From assembly GCA_040755975.1 (NCBI GenBank), contig JBFLZY010000035.1, forward strand, positions 1-26,585: a stretch of 26,585 nt of DNA, in the 5' to 3' direction. Origin of the DNA: JAIMBK01 sp040755975 (GTDB lineage Bacteria > Bacillota > Desulfotomaculia > Desulfotomaculales > Nap2-2B). Each line of letters starts with the position of its first letter. Position 1 is the stretch's first letter. Below the pieces are notes generated by a model that worked only from the letters and a program-made list of their open reading frames with translations, did not search any database and was not told where the DNA came from. Below are positions 6,796-14,939 of the stretch, one piece after another. The translations under genes were made by a program, and so were the position numbers.

Positions 6796-6811
6796 TGGCA
6801 TAATTTTTGCA
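6796..6811 (+). promoter_or_regulatory. Sigma-54 (-24/-12) promoter of the AFOR operon
   Basis: TGGCATAATTTTTGCA fits the sigma-54 consensus with exact spacing and shares TGGCATA...TTGCA with the box before abfD. Two activator dyads lie 45-150 bp upstream. The transcript would have a leader of about 135 nt before the AFOR ATG. Confidence 0.9.
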
Positions 6812-6958
6812 TGTTTGACTTTTTATAATAGTACCACATTAAGGTTTTTTTGTAAATAGACTTGTCAAATGGGGGTGGCAATATCTTGTAAAAGTATTCC
6901 AAAAAAACACACCTGTATTAAAAATGGATTACGGAATAGGGTGTAAGGAGAAAGAAAG

Positions 6959-8704
6959 ATGCAGGGAATGTTTGGTAAAGTTCTAGTGGTCGATTTAAAC
7001 AACCTTTCGTACCGCGTATTGGAGCTTTCCCCGAATGTATATCCCAGGGTAATTGGCGGCAAGGGATTAGGGAGTCATCTGTTACTGGAGTACCTTCCGG
7101 TCGGGGTCGATCCTTTTGATCCGGAAAACTGTCTGATTTTTACCGCCGGTCCGTTAGCCGGGAGTAGTGTACCCGGGTCCAATCGCTACGGGGTATTTTG
7201 CAAATCACCGCTGACCCTGGCATATGCAGAATCTTATTCTGGAGGAAATGTAGCCCGCGCCTTAAAGCGTACCGGCTATGATGCTGTGCTGATTCGCGGA
7301 ACCAGCGCCACACCGGTTTTTCTGGAAATCTCTAATCGAAACGTTGTCTTTCATGACGCACAAAACTTATGGGGAGCCGACACATATACAACGCAGGATC
7401 GGCTTTTGGCGAAGGTCGGTGTCCAGGGAGCGCAGGCCGTGGTGATTGGGCCTGCCGGCGAAAATTTGGTTCGCTTTGCCTGCCTTGAGAATAATTACTG
7501 GCGTTCTGCCGGGCGAGCGGGTATTGGAGCAGTCATGGGTTCAAAGAAGGTCAAGGGTATAGTTTTCTACGGTGATAAGGAAGCGCCTGTTGCTAAACCA
7601 GAGGCCTTGCGGGAATGGGTGAAGGCTTTTCTGGCCAGGGTGGCGGAGCATCCGGCAGTGAAGTCTTACCGTACTTATGGCACCCCAGCCCTGGTAGCAG
7701 TGATGAATACTGCGCAGGGGTTTCCCGCTACTTATTGGGAGAAGGGGGTACTGCCAGGATGGGAAAGGCTTAGCGCCGAGCAGTTCCTTAATGAGTACGA
7801 CGTTAAACCTCACGCCTGTCCCCCCTGCCTCATGTCCTGCGGCAAGATAACGCGTGTACGTGCGGGGAAGTACGCTGGCCTGCAGGTTGAAGGGCCGGAA
7901 TACGAAACTATCTATTCGTTTGGCGGCCTTTGCGAAATCCGGGATCTGGACGAGATTATTTATCTTAACGAATTGTGCGACCGGCTGGGCCTGGACACCA
8001 TTTCTACAGGAAATATAATTTCCTTCGCCCTGGCGGCTGCTCGTGACGGATATCTCGACTTGAATGTAAATTTCGGTGACGCGGCTGGGGTGGCTTTTCT
8101 GGTGAAAAGGATCGCTTACCGCGAGGGAATTGGCAACCGGATGGCGGAAGGGATCCGGAAATTTGCAGAAGAACTTGGTCTGGCGGAAAAGGCTGTTCAT
8201 GTTAAAGGTATGGAGCCCGCCGGTTACGATCCGCGGCGGTTAAAAATGATGGCCCTGGCGTACGCAACCTCAGCCCGGGGAGCCTGCCACCTGCGCACCA
8301 CTTTCTATAAGGCAGAGTTGTCCGGTATGCTGGAGTCCCGCAATCTGGAGGAAAAGGTGGCGCTCCTGGTGGACTGGGAAAATCGCCTTGCCCTTTACGA
8401 TTGCCTGATTCTTTGCCGTTTTTACCGCGACCTGATTGACTGGAAGGAGGTGGGGGAGCTGCTCTCCCTGGTTACCGGGCTGCAGACGACTAAAGATGAA
8501 CTTGCCCGGATTGCCTCAAGGATCATCGAGATGACCAGACGTTTTAACCTCCGGGAAGGGATAGGACCCGAACAAGACGCCTTGCCCGCGGCCTTTTATA
8601 AGCCCTTGGAACCAGGGGGCTACAGGTTGAGCAGGCAAGAATTCGAAGAGATGCTGTCTGCTTACTATCGTCTCAGGGGTTGGAGTAATGGCTACGTTTT
8701 ATAG
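6959..8704 (+). CDS. aor: Aldehyde ferredoxin oxidoreductase (tungsten type)
   Basis: A 581-residue member of the AFOR family. These enzymes oxidise aldehydes to carboxylates with ferredoxin, using a tungsten bis-pyranopterin and one [4Fe-4S] cluster; in some acetogens they run in reverse. Cluster ligands are visible as CPPCLMSC (Cys287, Cys290, Cys294) and the distant Cys486 in LILCRF. The pterin-binding block DRLGLDTISTGN is at about residue 342, and the N-terminal GGKGLGSHLLLEYLPVGVDP block is typical. No signal peptide, so cytoplasmic. ATG preceded by AAGGAG. The gene is first in an operon under a sigma-54 promoter, followed directly by an alcohol dehydrogenase, which suggests an alcohol-aldehyde-acid route. 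The specific aldehyde cannot be read from sequence; C4 hydroxyaldehyde is an inference from the nearby dehydratase. Confidence 0.93.
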   Translation: MQGMFGKVLVVDLNNLSYRVLELSPNVYPRVIGGKGLGSHLLLEYLPVGVDPFDPENCLIFTAGPLAGSSVPGSNRYGVFCKSPLTLAYAESYSGGNVARALKRTGYDAVLIRGTSATPVFLEISNRNVVFHDAQNLWGADTYTTQDRLLAKVGVQGAQAVVIGPAGENLVRFACLENNYWRSAGRAGIGAVMGSKKVKGIVFYGDKEAPVAKPEALREWVKAFLARVAEHPAVKSYRTYGTPALVAVMNTAQGFPATYWEKGVLPGWERLSAEQFLNEYDVKPHACPPCLMSCGKITRVRAGKYAGLQVEGPEYETIYSFGGLCEIRDLDEIIYLNELCDRLGLDTISTGNIISFALAAARDGYLDLNVNFGDAAGVAFLVKRIAYREGIGNRMAEGIRKFAEELGLAEKAVHVKGMEPAGYDPRRLKMMALAYATSARGACHLRTTFYKAELSGMLESRNLEEKVALLVDWENRLALYDCLILCRFYRDLIDWKEVGELLSLVTGLQTTKDELARIASRIIEMTRRFNLREGIGPEQDALPAAFYKPLEPGGYRLSRQEFEEMLSAYYRLRGWSNGYVL

Positions 8705-8732
8705 GATGCAGCTTTTTAAAGGGGGAAAAACT

Positions 8733-9917
8733 ATGGCCGTCTTTCAGACTGCCCGAAAGATAATTTTCGGGCGTGGGGTACTTTCGGAACTGGGTAACGA
8801 AATTAGTCATCCAGGTAAAACCAGGGTACTTGTTGTATCTGATCCCGGCGTTGCCAGGGTAGGGATAACCGGGCGATTAGTAACATTATTAACCGATGCA
8901 GGTGTACAGGTGGAGGTTTTTGACCGGGTGGAAGCCGAGCCCCGGATCGAAGTGGCGGAAGAATGCCTTTCCGTGGCCCGCCGGTTCAGGAGCGACCTGG
9001 TAGTTGGAATCGGCGGGGGAAGTTCGCTGGATGTGGCGAAGGTGGCGGCCGGCCTTTTTAACAGCGCGGGAGGAGTACGCGACTATCTTGGGGTAAATCT
9101 GATTCGGCGGGAGGGACTACCCTTAATTGCCATCCCAACAACGGCCGGAACCGGTTCAGAAACCACCGGAATAGCTATTTTGACCGATGCAGAGGCGGGG
9201 GTCAAGCAAGGGGTTGTCAGTACCTCGTTATTTCCCCATTTAGCTATTGTTGATCCTGAACTGACAGTTTCTTTACCGCCGGCTGTAACTGCCTATACGG
9301 GTATTGATGCATTTATTCACGCCGTGGAAGCTTATCTTTCCGTAAATGCCAGTTCAATTAGCGATGCTTTGGCGCTCCAGGCAATCAATCTGATATCTTC
9401 CAGCATCAGAGAGTGTTATGCCGACGGATCAAATATTTCGGCCCGCGGTAAGATGGCGGAAGGCAGCCTTTTGGCGGGCATGGCCTTCGCTAACGCCGGA
9501 GTAGGGGCGGTTCATGCCTTTTCTTATCCTTTAGGGGCCAGATACCATTTGGCTCATGGGCTATCCAACGCCTTAATGTTTATTCCTGTGCTGAGTTTTA
9601 ACCTGGCTGCCGTTCCTGATCGAATGCGGCAAATCGGGCAGGTAATGGGTCTACCTTTGGATGGGGTTACCGAAAAAGAAGCAGGGGAGGCTACGATCAA
9701 AGCCATTGCTACACTTCTAAGCGATCTTGAGATACCGGGTAACTTAAAAGAAGCCGGCGTGAGAGAAGAAACTCTTGCCGCCATGGCTTCCGCGGTTTTG
9801 GAAATCAAGCGCCTCCTGAATAACAATCCCCGGCAAATTGGCTATTTAGACGCGCTGGCTATTTACGGAGAAGCATTTCAACTTGGTTACCAAAAGTATA
9901 CAAATATCAGGTGGTAG
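8733..9917 (+). CDS. Iron-containing (type III) alcohol dehydrogenase
   Basis: 394 residues from ATG 8733, which has AAAGGGGG 7 nt upstream; an in-frame ATG at 8688 inside the AFOR gene lacks a ribosome site. The NAD-binding GGGSSLDVAK is at residues 94-103 and IPTTAGTGSE near 134. Metal ligands are Asp192, His196, His261 and His275, with the same spacing as FucO (Asp196/His200/His263/His277). It interconverts an alcohol and an aldehyde with NAD(P). Placed 28 bp after AFOR, it probably supplies or removes the AFOR aldehyde. Candidates are a simple alcohol dehydrogenase, a 1,4-butanediol dehydrogenase or a 4-hydroxybutyrate dehydrogenase; the sequence alone does not decide. Confidence 0.92.
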   Translation: MAVFQTARKIIFGRGVLSELGNEISHPGKTRVLVVSDPGVARVGITGRLVTLLTDAGVQVEVFDRVEAEPRIEVAEECLSVARRFRSDLVVGIGGGSSLDVAKVAAGLFNSAGGVRDYLGVNLIRREGLPLIAIPTTAGTGSETTGIAILTDAEAGVKQGVVSTSLFPHLAIVDPELTVSLPPAVTAYTGIDAFIHAVEAYLSVNASSISDALALQAINLISSSIRECYADGSNISARGKMAEGSLLAGMAFANAGVGAVHAFSYPLGARYHLAHGLSNALMFIPVLSFNLAAVPDRMRQIGQVMGLPLDGVTEKEAGEATIKAIATLLSDLEIPGNLKEAGVREETLAAMASAVLEIKRLLNNNPRQIGYLDALAIYGEAFQLGYQKYTNIRW

Positions 9918-9967
9918 AAGCTAGCAATTAATTAAAAGGTTGTTTCAAGAGCTTTTAAAAGGGGGAA

Positions 9968-11332
9968 ATGTTAATAATGTTTAGAAAGAAATTTTTTATT
10001 TTGACGGTTGGACTGGTTTTAATAACAGCGATGTTAAGCATTTCGGCGGGTTGTGCGCAACAAAAAGAAAGTGTTCAGGGTAAGGCGCCCGAGGTAAAAG
10101 ATAAAACTGAAAAGGCTGCTTCCGAAATCAAGGTTGGCATTGTGACTTTTCTGTCAGGACCGCCGTCATCGCCTTTCGGCATCCCCGGGCGTAATGCAGC
10201 CGAGATTCTGATCGAGCATCTGAACAATGGGAAAGTACCGCCTCCCTACAATAAAGTCGGTATTGGCGGTAAGCCAATTAAGCCTGTATTCATTGATGAA
10301 GCCGGGGGCGCTGAAAAACAAGTAGCAGAATTAAAGCGTCTGATTCTGGATGAGAAAGTTGATTTGGTTATTGGGTATATTTCTAGTGCCGACGCTTTGG
10401 CTGTAGCTCCAGTAGCGAATGAACTTAAGAAGCTGCTGGTGGTATTCGATGCCGGAACCCACCAGCTCTTTGAAGAGAATGATTACAAGTACGTTTTTCG
10501 CACCGCGGGCCATCAGATACTTGATAATGTGGGAGCGGCTCGGTATGTGCTGGAATCGAACCCCGATCTAAAAACTATTGCCGGAATTAACCAGGATTAC
10601 GCCTGGGGTCATGACTCCTGGAACGCTTTTCGAGATGCAATTTTGGCGCTCAAGCCGGAGGTTAAAGTGGTTGCCGAGTTGTTCCCCAAGCTCTATGCCG
10701 GTGATTATTCGTCGGAAATTTCAGCCCTGCTTTCCAAAAAGCCCGACGTAGTTCATACCAGCTTGTGGGGCGGGGACATGGAAGGTTTCTTTCTCCAAAG
10801 TATAGCGCGAGGTTTGCACAAGCAGTCGCAGTTAATCTTTACGCCCGGCGACACGATGCTTCCCAGGCTTGGTGCCGATGTACCCCCGGGTATTGTCATT
10901 CTTGCTCGCGGGCCCCACGGCGCTTTAGGTCCTAAACACGAGCTGGATAAGTGGTTTACTTCTATTTATGCTGAACGTTTTAGCCTTCGCCCGGTATATC
11001 CTTCTTATCACATGGCTCAGGCCATTCTGGGCGTGAAAGCTGCTTACGAAAAAGCAATGGCCGCCAAAGGTGGAGAGTGGCCGACAACAGAGGAGGTCAT
11101 CAAAGCTTTTGAGCATTTGGAATTTGATACTCCCAGCGGTGTTATCAAAATGGCCATAGGCAAAGGCCACCAGGCGGTGGAGCCGGTGACTGTTGGAATA
11201 ACCGGGGAATTTGACCAGTCTACCCGTGAGCGTAAATTGGAGCAGGTAAAAAATTATTCCAGTGCATTGGTTAATCCGCCGGATGGTATAAAATCCCTTA
11301 ACTGGATAGCCGGGGGTTTGAAAACTCCTTAA
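9968..11332 (+). CDS. ABC transporter substrate-binding lipoprotein, Liv/HAAT type (set A)
   Basis: Type I periplasmic-binding protein of the branched-chain amino acid family (Peripla_BP_6). It has a lipoprotein signal: basic start, hydrophobic run, lipobox SAGC with the modified Cys at residue 29 (26 if translation starts at ATG 9977). The mature part begins with IKVGIVTFLSGPPSSPFG, the usual first strand with the ligand-contact serine region, and contains VDLVIGYISSADALAVAPVA and the YAWGHDSW block typical of the family. Ligand may be an amino acid, a short acid or an aromatic acid. GGGGG at 9961-9965 sits too near ATG 9968 and rather far from ATG 9977, so the start is uncertain by three codons. 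It follows the alcohol dehydrogenase by 50 bp and precedes its own permeases. Confidence 0.9.
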   Translation: MLIMFRKKFFILTVGLVLITAMLSISAGCAQQKESVQGKAPEVKDKTEKAASEIKVGIVTFLSGPPSSPFGIPGRNAAEILIEHLNNGKVPPPYNKVGIGGKPIKPVFIDEAGGAEKQVAELKRLILDEKVDLVIGYISSADALAVAPVANELKKLLVVFDAGTHQLFEENDYKYVFRTAGHQILDNVGAARYVLESNPDLKTIAGINQDYAWGHDSWNAFRDAILALKPEVKVVAELFPKLYAGDYSSEISALLSKKPDVVHTSLWGGDMEGFFLQSIARGLHKQSQLIFTPGDTMLPRLGADVPPGIVILARGPHGALGPKHELDKWFTSIYAERFSLRPVYPSYHMAQAILGVKAAYEKAMAAKGGEWPTTEEVIKAFEHLEFDTPSGVIKMAIGKGHQAVEPVTVGITGEFDQSTRERKLEQVKNYSSALVNPPDGIKSLNWIAGGLKTP

Positions 11333-11339
11333 TGCGCAT

Positions 11340-11377
11340 AAGGGCTGGCGGGTTTTTTCCGTGTCCCGTCAGCCTTT
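11340..11377 (+). other. 13-bp hairpin between binding protein and permease genes (set A)
   Basis: AAGGGCTGGCGGG pairs with CCCGTCAGCCTTT with two G-U wobbles and a 12-nt loop, beginning 8 nt after the stop codon. No clean U-run follows. Such a stem commonly stabilises the upstream binding-protein message or partly attenuates the permease genes. A similar stem occurs in set B. Confidence 0.55.
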
Positions 11378-11430
11378 CCCTCCCAGCAGGCGAAAGAACA
11401 AGTCTTTCCCTCACCGCAGGGCAAAGAACA
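11371..11430 (+). repeat. Tandem duplication, two 30-bp units
   Basis: 11371-11400 and 11401-11430 match at 25 of 30 positions and are directly adjacent. Both end in AAAGAACA. The first unit overlaps the 3' arm of the hairpin. It lies in the 145-bp gap between binding protein and permease and has no coding role. Confidence 0.7.
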
Positions 11431-11477
11431 ATGGATAAATTGTTAATTTATAACGTCTAATTGGAGGAAATATACGG

Positions 11478-12374
11478 ATGGATAACCTTCTTGTTATTAT
11501 AGCTGACGGGGTGCTTTTTGCTTCCTGGCTTTTTCTGGTCGCAGTTGGGCTAACGCTGATTTATGGTGTAATGCGCATCTTAAACATTGCTCACGGCAGC
11601 CTGTACGCCATCGGCGCTTATACCGGGGCGGTTTTTGTAATCACTTATTGCCAGAAAAGCGACTGGCTGCCGGGCAGTTACCTTGTTTTGCTAGGGGCTG
11701 CAATATCGGCGGGGTTGGTTCTCGGCACGCTTATGGAGCGGGGGGTTTTGCGCTGGTTTTATGGTAAAGAAGTAGTGCTCCAGCTCTTATCAACCTACGC
11801 GATATTCCTTATTTTGGAAGACGTTCTCAAGCTCGTTTTTGGTGTAAAACCTTATTATGCATACAAGCCCCTTTTGGGGGCGGGTAATTTCATTATAGGT
11901 GGTGTCAACTACCCTCGATATTATTTAATACTCTTTTTCATGGCTGTTCTGGCCGGCATATTGTTGTGGCTGTTTATGAACAAGACCCGCTTTGGGAAGC
12001 TGGTACTGGCGGTCATCCATGACCCGGAGATAAGTTTGGCCATGGGAATTAAGATAGACCGTATTTATATAGTGGCCTTTTCGCTGGGTGCGATCCTGGC
12101 GGCCCTGGGCGGTGCCTTTACCGCACCGATGACCGTTGTTGTCCCTGGCCTTGCTGTGGAGGTCATTGTAATCTCTTTTGCTGTAGTTATTATTGGAGGG
12201 CTCGGCAGCTTTGTGGGAGCGGGGTTGGGCGCTCTGATTGTTGGCCTGGTGCGGTCATTGGCGGTGCATTATGTCCCCGAGCTGGAATTGTTTACGATTT
12301 ATTTTGTAATGGCTGCGGTGTTGCTTTTCCGCCCGCAAGGTTTGTTTCCCACCAAGGAGGTGCGTAAAATTTGA
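11478..12374 (+). CDS. livH: Liv/HAAT ABC transporter permease 1 (set A)
   Basis: 298 residues with about eight hydrophobic segments, the LivH half of the membrane channel. Typical motifs: LTLIYGVMRILNIAHGSLYAIGAY near the N-terminus, AAMGIKIDRIY-like coupling region (here LAMGIKIDRIY around residue 190) and VVIIGGLGSFVGAGLGALIVGLV near the end. ATG is preceded by GGAGG. It overlaps the next gene by four bases (TTGA), so the two permeases are translationally coupled. Works with the LivM partner and the two ATPases that follow. Confidence 0.93.
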   Translation: MDNLLVIIADGVLFASWLFLVAVGLTLIYGVMRILNIAHGSLYAIGAYTGAVFVITYCQKSDWLPGSYLVLLGAAISAGLVLGTLMERGVLRWFYGKEVVLQLLSTYAIFLILEDVLKLVFGVKPYYAYKPLLGAGNFIIGGVNYPRYYLILFFMAVLAGILLWLFMNKTRFGKLVLAVIHDPEISLAMGIKIDRIYIVAFSLGAILAALGGAFTAPMTVVVPGLAVEVIVISFAVVIIGGLGSFVGAGLGALIVGLVRSLAVHYVPELELFTIYFVMAAVLLFRPQGLFPTKEVRKI

Positions 12375-13345
12375 ACCGCCCAAGCTACCTTAACTCTTCA
12401 GTCGTTTTGTTGGCTCTTATGATAATACCTGGTTTCATTTTGCCGGATTGGATGCGCTATGTGTTTACAGTAGCGCTTTGTAAGGCTTTTGTAGTTTTGG
12501 GGGTTGTAATTCTTTTACGTGCCGGCCTGGTTTCCTTCGGCCATGCTCTATTCTTTGCCGCTGCCGCTTATTCGGTAGCCTTTTCTGCTAACCTATGGGG
12601 GATTCGGGAGGCGCTTGTTTTAATTATCCTCGGTGTGCTTGCCAGTCTGGCATTGGCAGCGATTATCGGCCTCCTGGTGGCCCGCTACCGGGAAATCTTT
12701 TTTGCCATGATCACACTGGCTTTTTCTATGGCGTTTTTTGGCATGCTGGTTAAAGCTTACAGATTTACAGGAGGAACCGATGGCTTGCGTATTCCCACGC
12801 CGGCAGTTCTTGGATTCCACCTTTTGCCGCAAACATCAAGCATTGCCATATATTTTCTTGTGCTGTTTTGCCTTGTGATCGTGGTTTATTTAATTAACCG
12901 CTTTATGAACTCGCCGTACGGTTATATTCTCCGGGCAATTAAAGAAAATGAAATACGGGTATCTTACATGGGTGGCTCTGTCCCGAAAGCGGTTTACCTG
13001 ACGTTTTTGCTGTCAGGAGGTTTGGCGGGACTTGGTGGTTCGCTGATAACCTTCAATGTTGGGCATATTGACCCTTATTTGTCATACTGGACCACATCGG
13101 GGGAATTTGTCTTTGTGGCTCTGTTGAGTGGTACCGGCAATGTATTTGCTTGTATAGGAGGATCCATATTCATCGAATTTATTAAGACTTATGCTTTTAA
13201 GTACACACCCTATACCTGGCAAATGATGCTGGGAGGAATTATGCTTGTTGTTATCCTTTTTTCTCCCGGGGGTTTGTGGGCACTTTATGAAAACCTGGTG
13301 CAAAGGACAAAAATGGGAGGAAAAAAATATGACGCTACTACTTGA
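12371..13345 (+). CDS. livM: Liv/HAAT ABC transporter permease 2 (set A)
   Basis: 324 residues, highly hydrophobic, LivM type: LLRAGLVSFGHALFFAAAAYSVAF near residue 50, TGGTDGLRIP at about 130, NEIRVSYMGGSVPKAVYLTFLLSGGLAGLGGSL as coupling helix region. The start is TTG inside the stop of livH, with AAGGAGGTG at 12354-12362. It overlaps the following ATPase gene by 17 bp. Length is normal for the family, unlike its set-B counterpart. Confidence 0.92.
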   Translation: MNRPSYLNSSVVLLALMIIPGFILPDWMRYVFTVALCKAFVVLGVVILLRAGLVSFGHALFFAAAAYSVAFSANLWGIREALVLIILGVLASLALAAIIGLLVARYREIFFAMITLAFSMAFFGMLVKAYRFTGGTDGLRIPTPAVLGFHLLPQTSSIAIYFLVLFCLVIVVYLINRFMNSPYGYILRAIKENEIRVSYMGGSVPKAVYLTFLLSGGLAGLGGSLITFNVGHIDPYLSYWTTSGEFVFVALLSGTGNVFACIGGSIFIEFIKTYAFKYTPYTWQMMLGGIMLVVILFSPGGLWALYENLVQRTKMGGKKYDATT

Positions 13346-14084
13346 AGTTGAAGATTTGACCATACATTTTGATATGATTGCAGCGGCAGACAATCTGAAT
13401 GTTGCTATAAATACAGGAGAAGTGGTGGGTATTATCGGCCCCAACGGCGCGGGCAAAACCACTTTTTTAAATCTTGTAACCGGTTACCTTAAACCGCAAA
13501 AGGGCCGCATCATGTTAATGGGAAAAGATATTGTCGGGCTTCGTCCCCATGAGATTACGGCTATGGGCGTGGCGCGTTCTTTTCAGATGCCTCAGCTTTT
13601 TCTCGAACTAACCGTTTTGGAAAATATACTCGTGGCGCTGGCAACCGGCACCGGCTGCTCGTTGCACTTTTGGCGTCCTTTAAAAAATAAGAAAAGAATT
13701 AACGAAGCACATGAAATACTTGATCGCCTGGGGATTGATGAAATGCATGACCGCCTGGCCGGTGAAATTTCGGAAGGCGACCGCAAACTGCTGGATGTTG
13801 CCATGGCTTTTGCACTTAAGCCGAAGCTTTTGTTTATGGATGAGCCGACTAGTGGCGTAAGTACGGAAGATAAGTTCCAGGTGATGGATACATTAATGAA
13901 CGTTTTAAATCAAAGCGAGGTCACCACGGTATTTATAGAGCACGATATGAGTGTGGTTCAGCGCTATGCAAAACGGGTGCTTGTGTTAAGCGAAGGTAAG
14001 GTGGTGGCTGATGGTCACCCCGAAGCTATTTTGAAAAAAGAGACTCAAAGCGTTCAGGGAGTTGAAATAAAATGCTCCAAATAA
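13329..14084 (+). CDS. livG: Liv/HAAT ABC transporter ATPase 1 (set A)
   Basis: 251 residues from ATG 13329, which has GGGAGG upstream inside the end of livM. Walker A GPNGAGKTT, Q-loop SFQMPQLF, Walker B KLLFMDEPTSGV and switch histidine IEHDM are present. The ABC signature reads ISEGDRKLLDVAMA rather than the usual LSxGxQRxLEIA; SEGDR departs from the common form at the glutamine position. In the family LivG pairs with LivF beneath the permeases. The longer open frame upstream (to 13245) is only readthrough of livM sequence. It overlaps livF by 13 bp. Confidence 0.9.
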   Translation: MTLLLEVEDLTIHFDMIAAADNLNVAINTGEVVGIIGPNGAGKTTFLNLVTGYLKPQKGRIMLMGKDIVGLRPHEITAMGVARSFQMPQLFLELTVLENILVALATGTGCSLHFWRPLKNKKRINEAHEILDRLGIDEMHDRLAGEISEGDRKLLDVAMAFALKPKLLFMDEPTSGVSTEDKFQVMDTLMNVLNQSEVTTVFIEHDMSVVQRYAKRVLVLSEGKVVADGHPEAILKKETQSVQGVEIKCSK

Positions 14085-14716
14085 AAAATCTCAGAGTTAT
14101 TATCCAAAATTTAACGATCCTGCGTGATATTAGTTTCAGTGTGCCAGAAGGGAGTATCGTTGCCTTAGTTGGACGCAACGGTGCGGGTAAAACCACAACA
14201 CTTCGAAGTATAATGGGGTTAACGAAGGCAGCCTCAGGATCGATTAAATTGAACGAAACGGACCTGCTCCGCATACCAACCCATCGGCGCGTTTTACAGG
14301 GAATAGGGTACATGCCTGAAGACCGGCGGATTATTTCTGCTATCACCGCGGAAGAGAATATACTCCTGCCCACCTGGACTGCCCGGTTCGGGGATGTTAA
14401 AGAAAGATTGGCGCGCATATATGAATTGATGCCGGAAGTTCAAGCTCTGGCGAACCGCTCCGGCTCTCAGCTGAGCGGCGGTCAGCAGAAGCTGGTAGCG
14501 CTTGCGCGGGCAATGATGGCCGGCCGCCGGGTGCTGCTGGTCGATGAGCCCTTTGAAGGTGTTGCCCCTGCCCTGGTGGAGCGCATGTGTGAAGTTATCC
14601 GGTCTTTTCAGAAGAACAGCATTTCTATTTTAATAGCGAGTTCGGAGTATCAGCAAGTCGAACGATGGGCTGACGATGTTTATGTTATTGAACGGGGAGC
14701 AATTATGGAAATGTAA
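14072..14716 (+). CDS. livF: Liv/HAAT ABC transporter ATPase 2 (set A)
   Basis: 214 residues. Walker A GRNGAGKTTTLRSIMGL, the LivF hallmark GYMPEDRRI, signature LSGGQQKLVALARA, Walker B RVLLVDEPFEGVAP. The normal switch histidine position reads IASSEYQQV, where most LivF have ADQN, so the histidine-free pattern is usual for this subunit. The protein ends about 20 residues earlier than typical LivF (235). Start ATG 14072 lies inside livG. A 223-bp gap follows before set B; it contains two copies of CGAAAAATTTGT (about 14749 and 14869) and no recognisable gene. Confidence 0.9.
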   Translation: MLQIKNLRVIIQNLTILRDISFSVPEGSIVALVGRNGAGKTTTLRSIMGLTKAASGSIKLNETDLLRIPTHRRVLQGIGYMPEDRRIISAITAEENILLPTWTARFGDVKERLARIYELMPEVQALANRSGSQLSGGQQKLVALARAMMAGRRVLLVDEPFEGVAPALVERMCEVIRSFQKNSISILIASSEYQQVERWADDVYVIERGAIMEM

Positions 14717-14939
14717 ACGGGTGCCAATAAGCTCTCCATGCGAAAATCCGAAAAATTTGTTTGCAACCGGGAAAACCACCTTATTTAAAGGCGCGAAGAA
14801 TGGTGCGAAAGTCAGGCGTAAACAAATGTGGCGGGGGAGGTGGGCTAAGACTCATTTGCTTTTCTGGTCGAAAAATTTGTACTCAGGGTATTGGGAAAAG
14901 ATAGGTTGCCTTACATGAAATTTGTAAAGGAGGATTAAG

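Noticed and set aside
6815..6832. TTGACT...TATAAT just after the sigma-54 box
   Set aside because: The two hexamers are only about 4 bp apart, so they cannot form a sigma-A promoter.
14676..14918. 80-residue open frame between the two importers
   Set aside because: Begins inside livF in another frame, no family pattern, basic low-quality composition, no ribosome site.
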